Shown here: positions 63,709-64,000 of the stretch, piece by piece
Layout of the letters: each line of letters starts with the position of its first letter
How positions within the stretch are numbered: the stretch's first letter is position 1
NCBI GenBank assembly: GCA_951813555.1
Contig: OX638344.1
Location: 3,225,076 to 3,289,075 of the forward strand
Reading direction: 5' to 3'
Length of the DNA stretch: 64,000 nucleotides
DNA from: an uncultured Acidimicrobiales bacterium
GTDB taxonomy: Bacteria > Actinomycetota > Acidimicrobiia > Acidimicrobiales > Bin134
The notes under the pieces: model-generated
The model's database searches: none
The model's input: only the letters and a program-made list of their open reading frames with translations
What the model was told of the DNA's origin: nothing
Translations under genes and position numbers: made by a program

Positions 63709-64000
63709 GCCCTGTTGTCGATATTCTGATTCCGCAGCTGGCCACTGGTGACGCCACTAGCAACCACACCCGGCTGATTCAAGAACTCCTCGAGGGGCGG
63801 GGCATCGAAGTCCGCATAGTGGTTGAGCGCAAGACCCGGTCAGGCAGTGGCGCGATCTCCATCGACAAATGGAAGGCTGATGGCCAAGTGTCGATACTTC
63901 AGCACTCCATCGGCTCAGAGGTTGCCGAGAAGGTTATCCGGCGCAAGATCCCGATCGTGCTGAACTACCACAACATCACGCCCTCGAGCTTCTTCGATGC
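63705..64000 (+). CDS. family 4 glycosyltransferase, C-terminus beyond window
   Basis: First 98 residues from the ATG at 63705: VVDILIPQLATGDATSNHTR, VRIVVERKTRSGSGA, VSILQHSIGSEVAEKVI and IPIVLNYHNITPSSFFDA. The N-terminal GT-B half with the LNYHNITP acceptor-region motif is characteristic of GT4 enzymes. Coupled to the preceding gene, so it belongs to the same glycan operon. Confidence 0.75.
   Translation, partial: MSPVVDILIPQLATGDATSNHTRLIQELLEGRGIEVRIVVERKTRSGSGAISIDKWKADGQVSILQHSIGSEVAEKVIRRKIPIVLNYHNITPSSFFD

Overview
The window is a gene-dense, high-G+C chromosomal segment, very probably from an actinobacterium and most likely class Acidimicrobiia (inference). The evidence is actinobacterial-type LeuA and LeuB, coenzyme F420 genes (cofD, cofE) beside GDP-mannose genes, SCO6745-family and DUF5719-family proteins, Cys-rich S-layer-homology proteins, and at least a dozen genes with a TAnnnT -10 box only 7-8 nt before the start codon, the signature of leaderless mRNAs. 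No intergenic gap exceeds about 200 bp. No phage, insertion sequence or CRISPR array is visible.

Layout. 1-1119: end-truncated ABC transporter solute-binding lipoprotein with an Asp/Met-rich repeat linker. 1232-3237: tRNA-Gln, gltX and a small conserved gene. 3280-10366: branched-chain amino acid genes (cimA, ilvE and leuB leftward; leuC and leuD rightward) with greA and an alpha/beta hydrolase between them. 10379-16381: a lower-G+C island with two paralogous secreted SLH / HExxH-type proteins and a duplicated coiled-coil gene; the second large gene is broken at a run of nine G. 16436-18700: beta-propeller lipoprotein. 18705-22183: leuA behind a Leu-codon attenuator, and serA. 22239-27117: S9 peptidase, aminotransferase, serC and yqgE. 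27124-34494: a complete ccmABCDEFGHI cytochrome c maturation operon with a promoter embedded in an inverted repeat. 34564-40026: dehydrogenase, CoA-transferase, vapBC, SCO6745-like protein and acyl-CoA synthetase. 40057-56463: cell-surface glycan region (DUF5719, membrane glycosyltransferase, rmd, gmd, GDP-mannose pyrophosphorylase-like gene, three GT4 enzymes, fcl, LCP ligase) with cofD-cofE inside it. 56493-60928: pabB, pabC, birA and a biotin carboxylase/BCCP subunit. 60994-64000: a second glycan cluster running off the window.

How the genes work together. cimA, leuABCD and ilvE give isoleucine (citramalate route) and leucine; leuA is controlled by leader-peptide attenuation. gmd with rmd predicts GDP-D-rhamnose, and gmd with fcl predicts GDP-L-fucose, feeding the glycosyltransferases; the LCP protein would attach the polymer to the wall. 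birA is divergent from the biotin enzyme it is expected to modify.

Most unusual observation. At four operon junctions a 38-49 bp segment carrying the start codon of the downstream gene has been tandemly duplicated. At three of them the duplication creates a 13-19 residue mini-ORF that starts with the downstream gene's start and ends on a copy of the upstream gene's last codons and stop, so the stop/start overlap is kept at every step. Other points of interest are the G9 tract in a secreted peptidase-like gene, the HELGH to EEMGH change in its paralogue, and the back-to-back leaderless promoters between the LCP gene and pabB.
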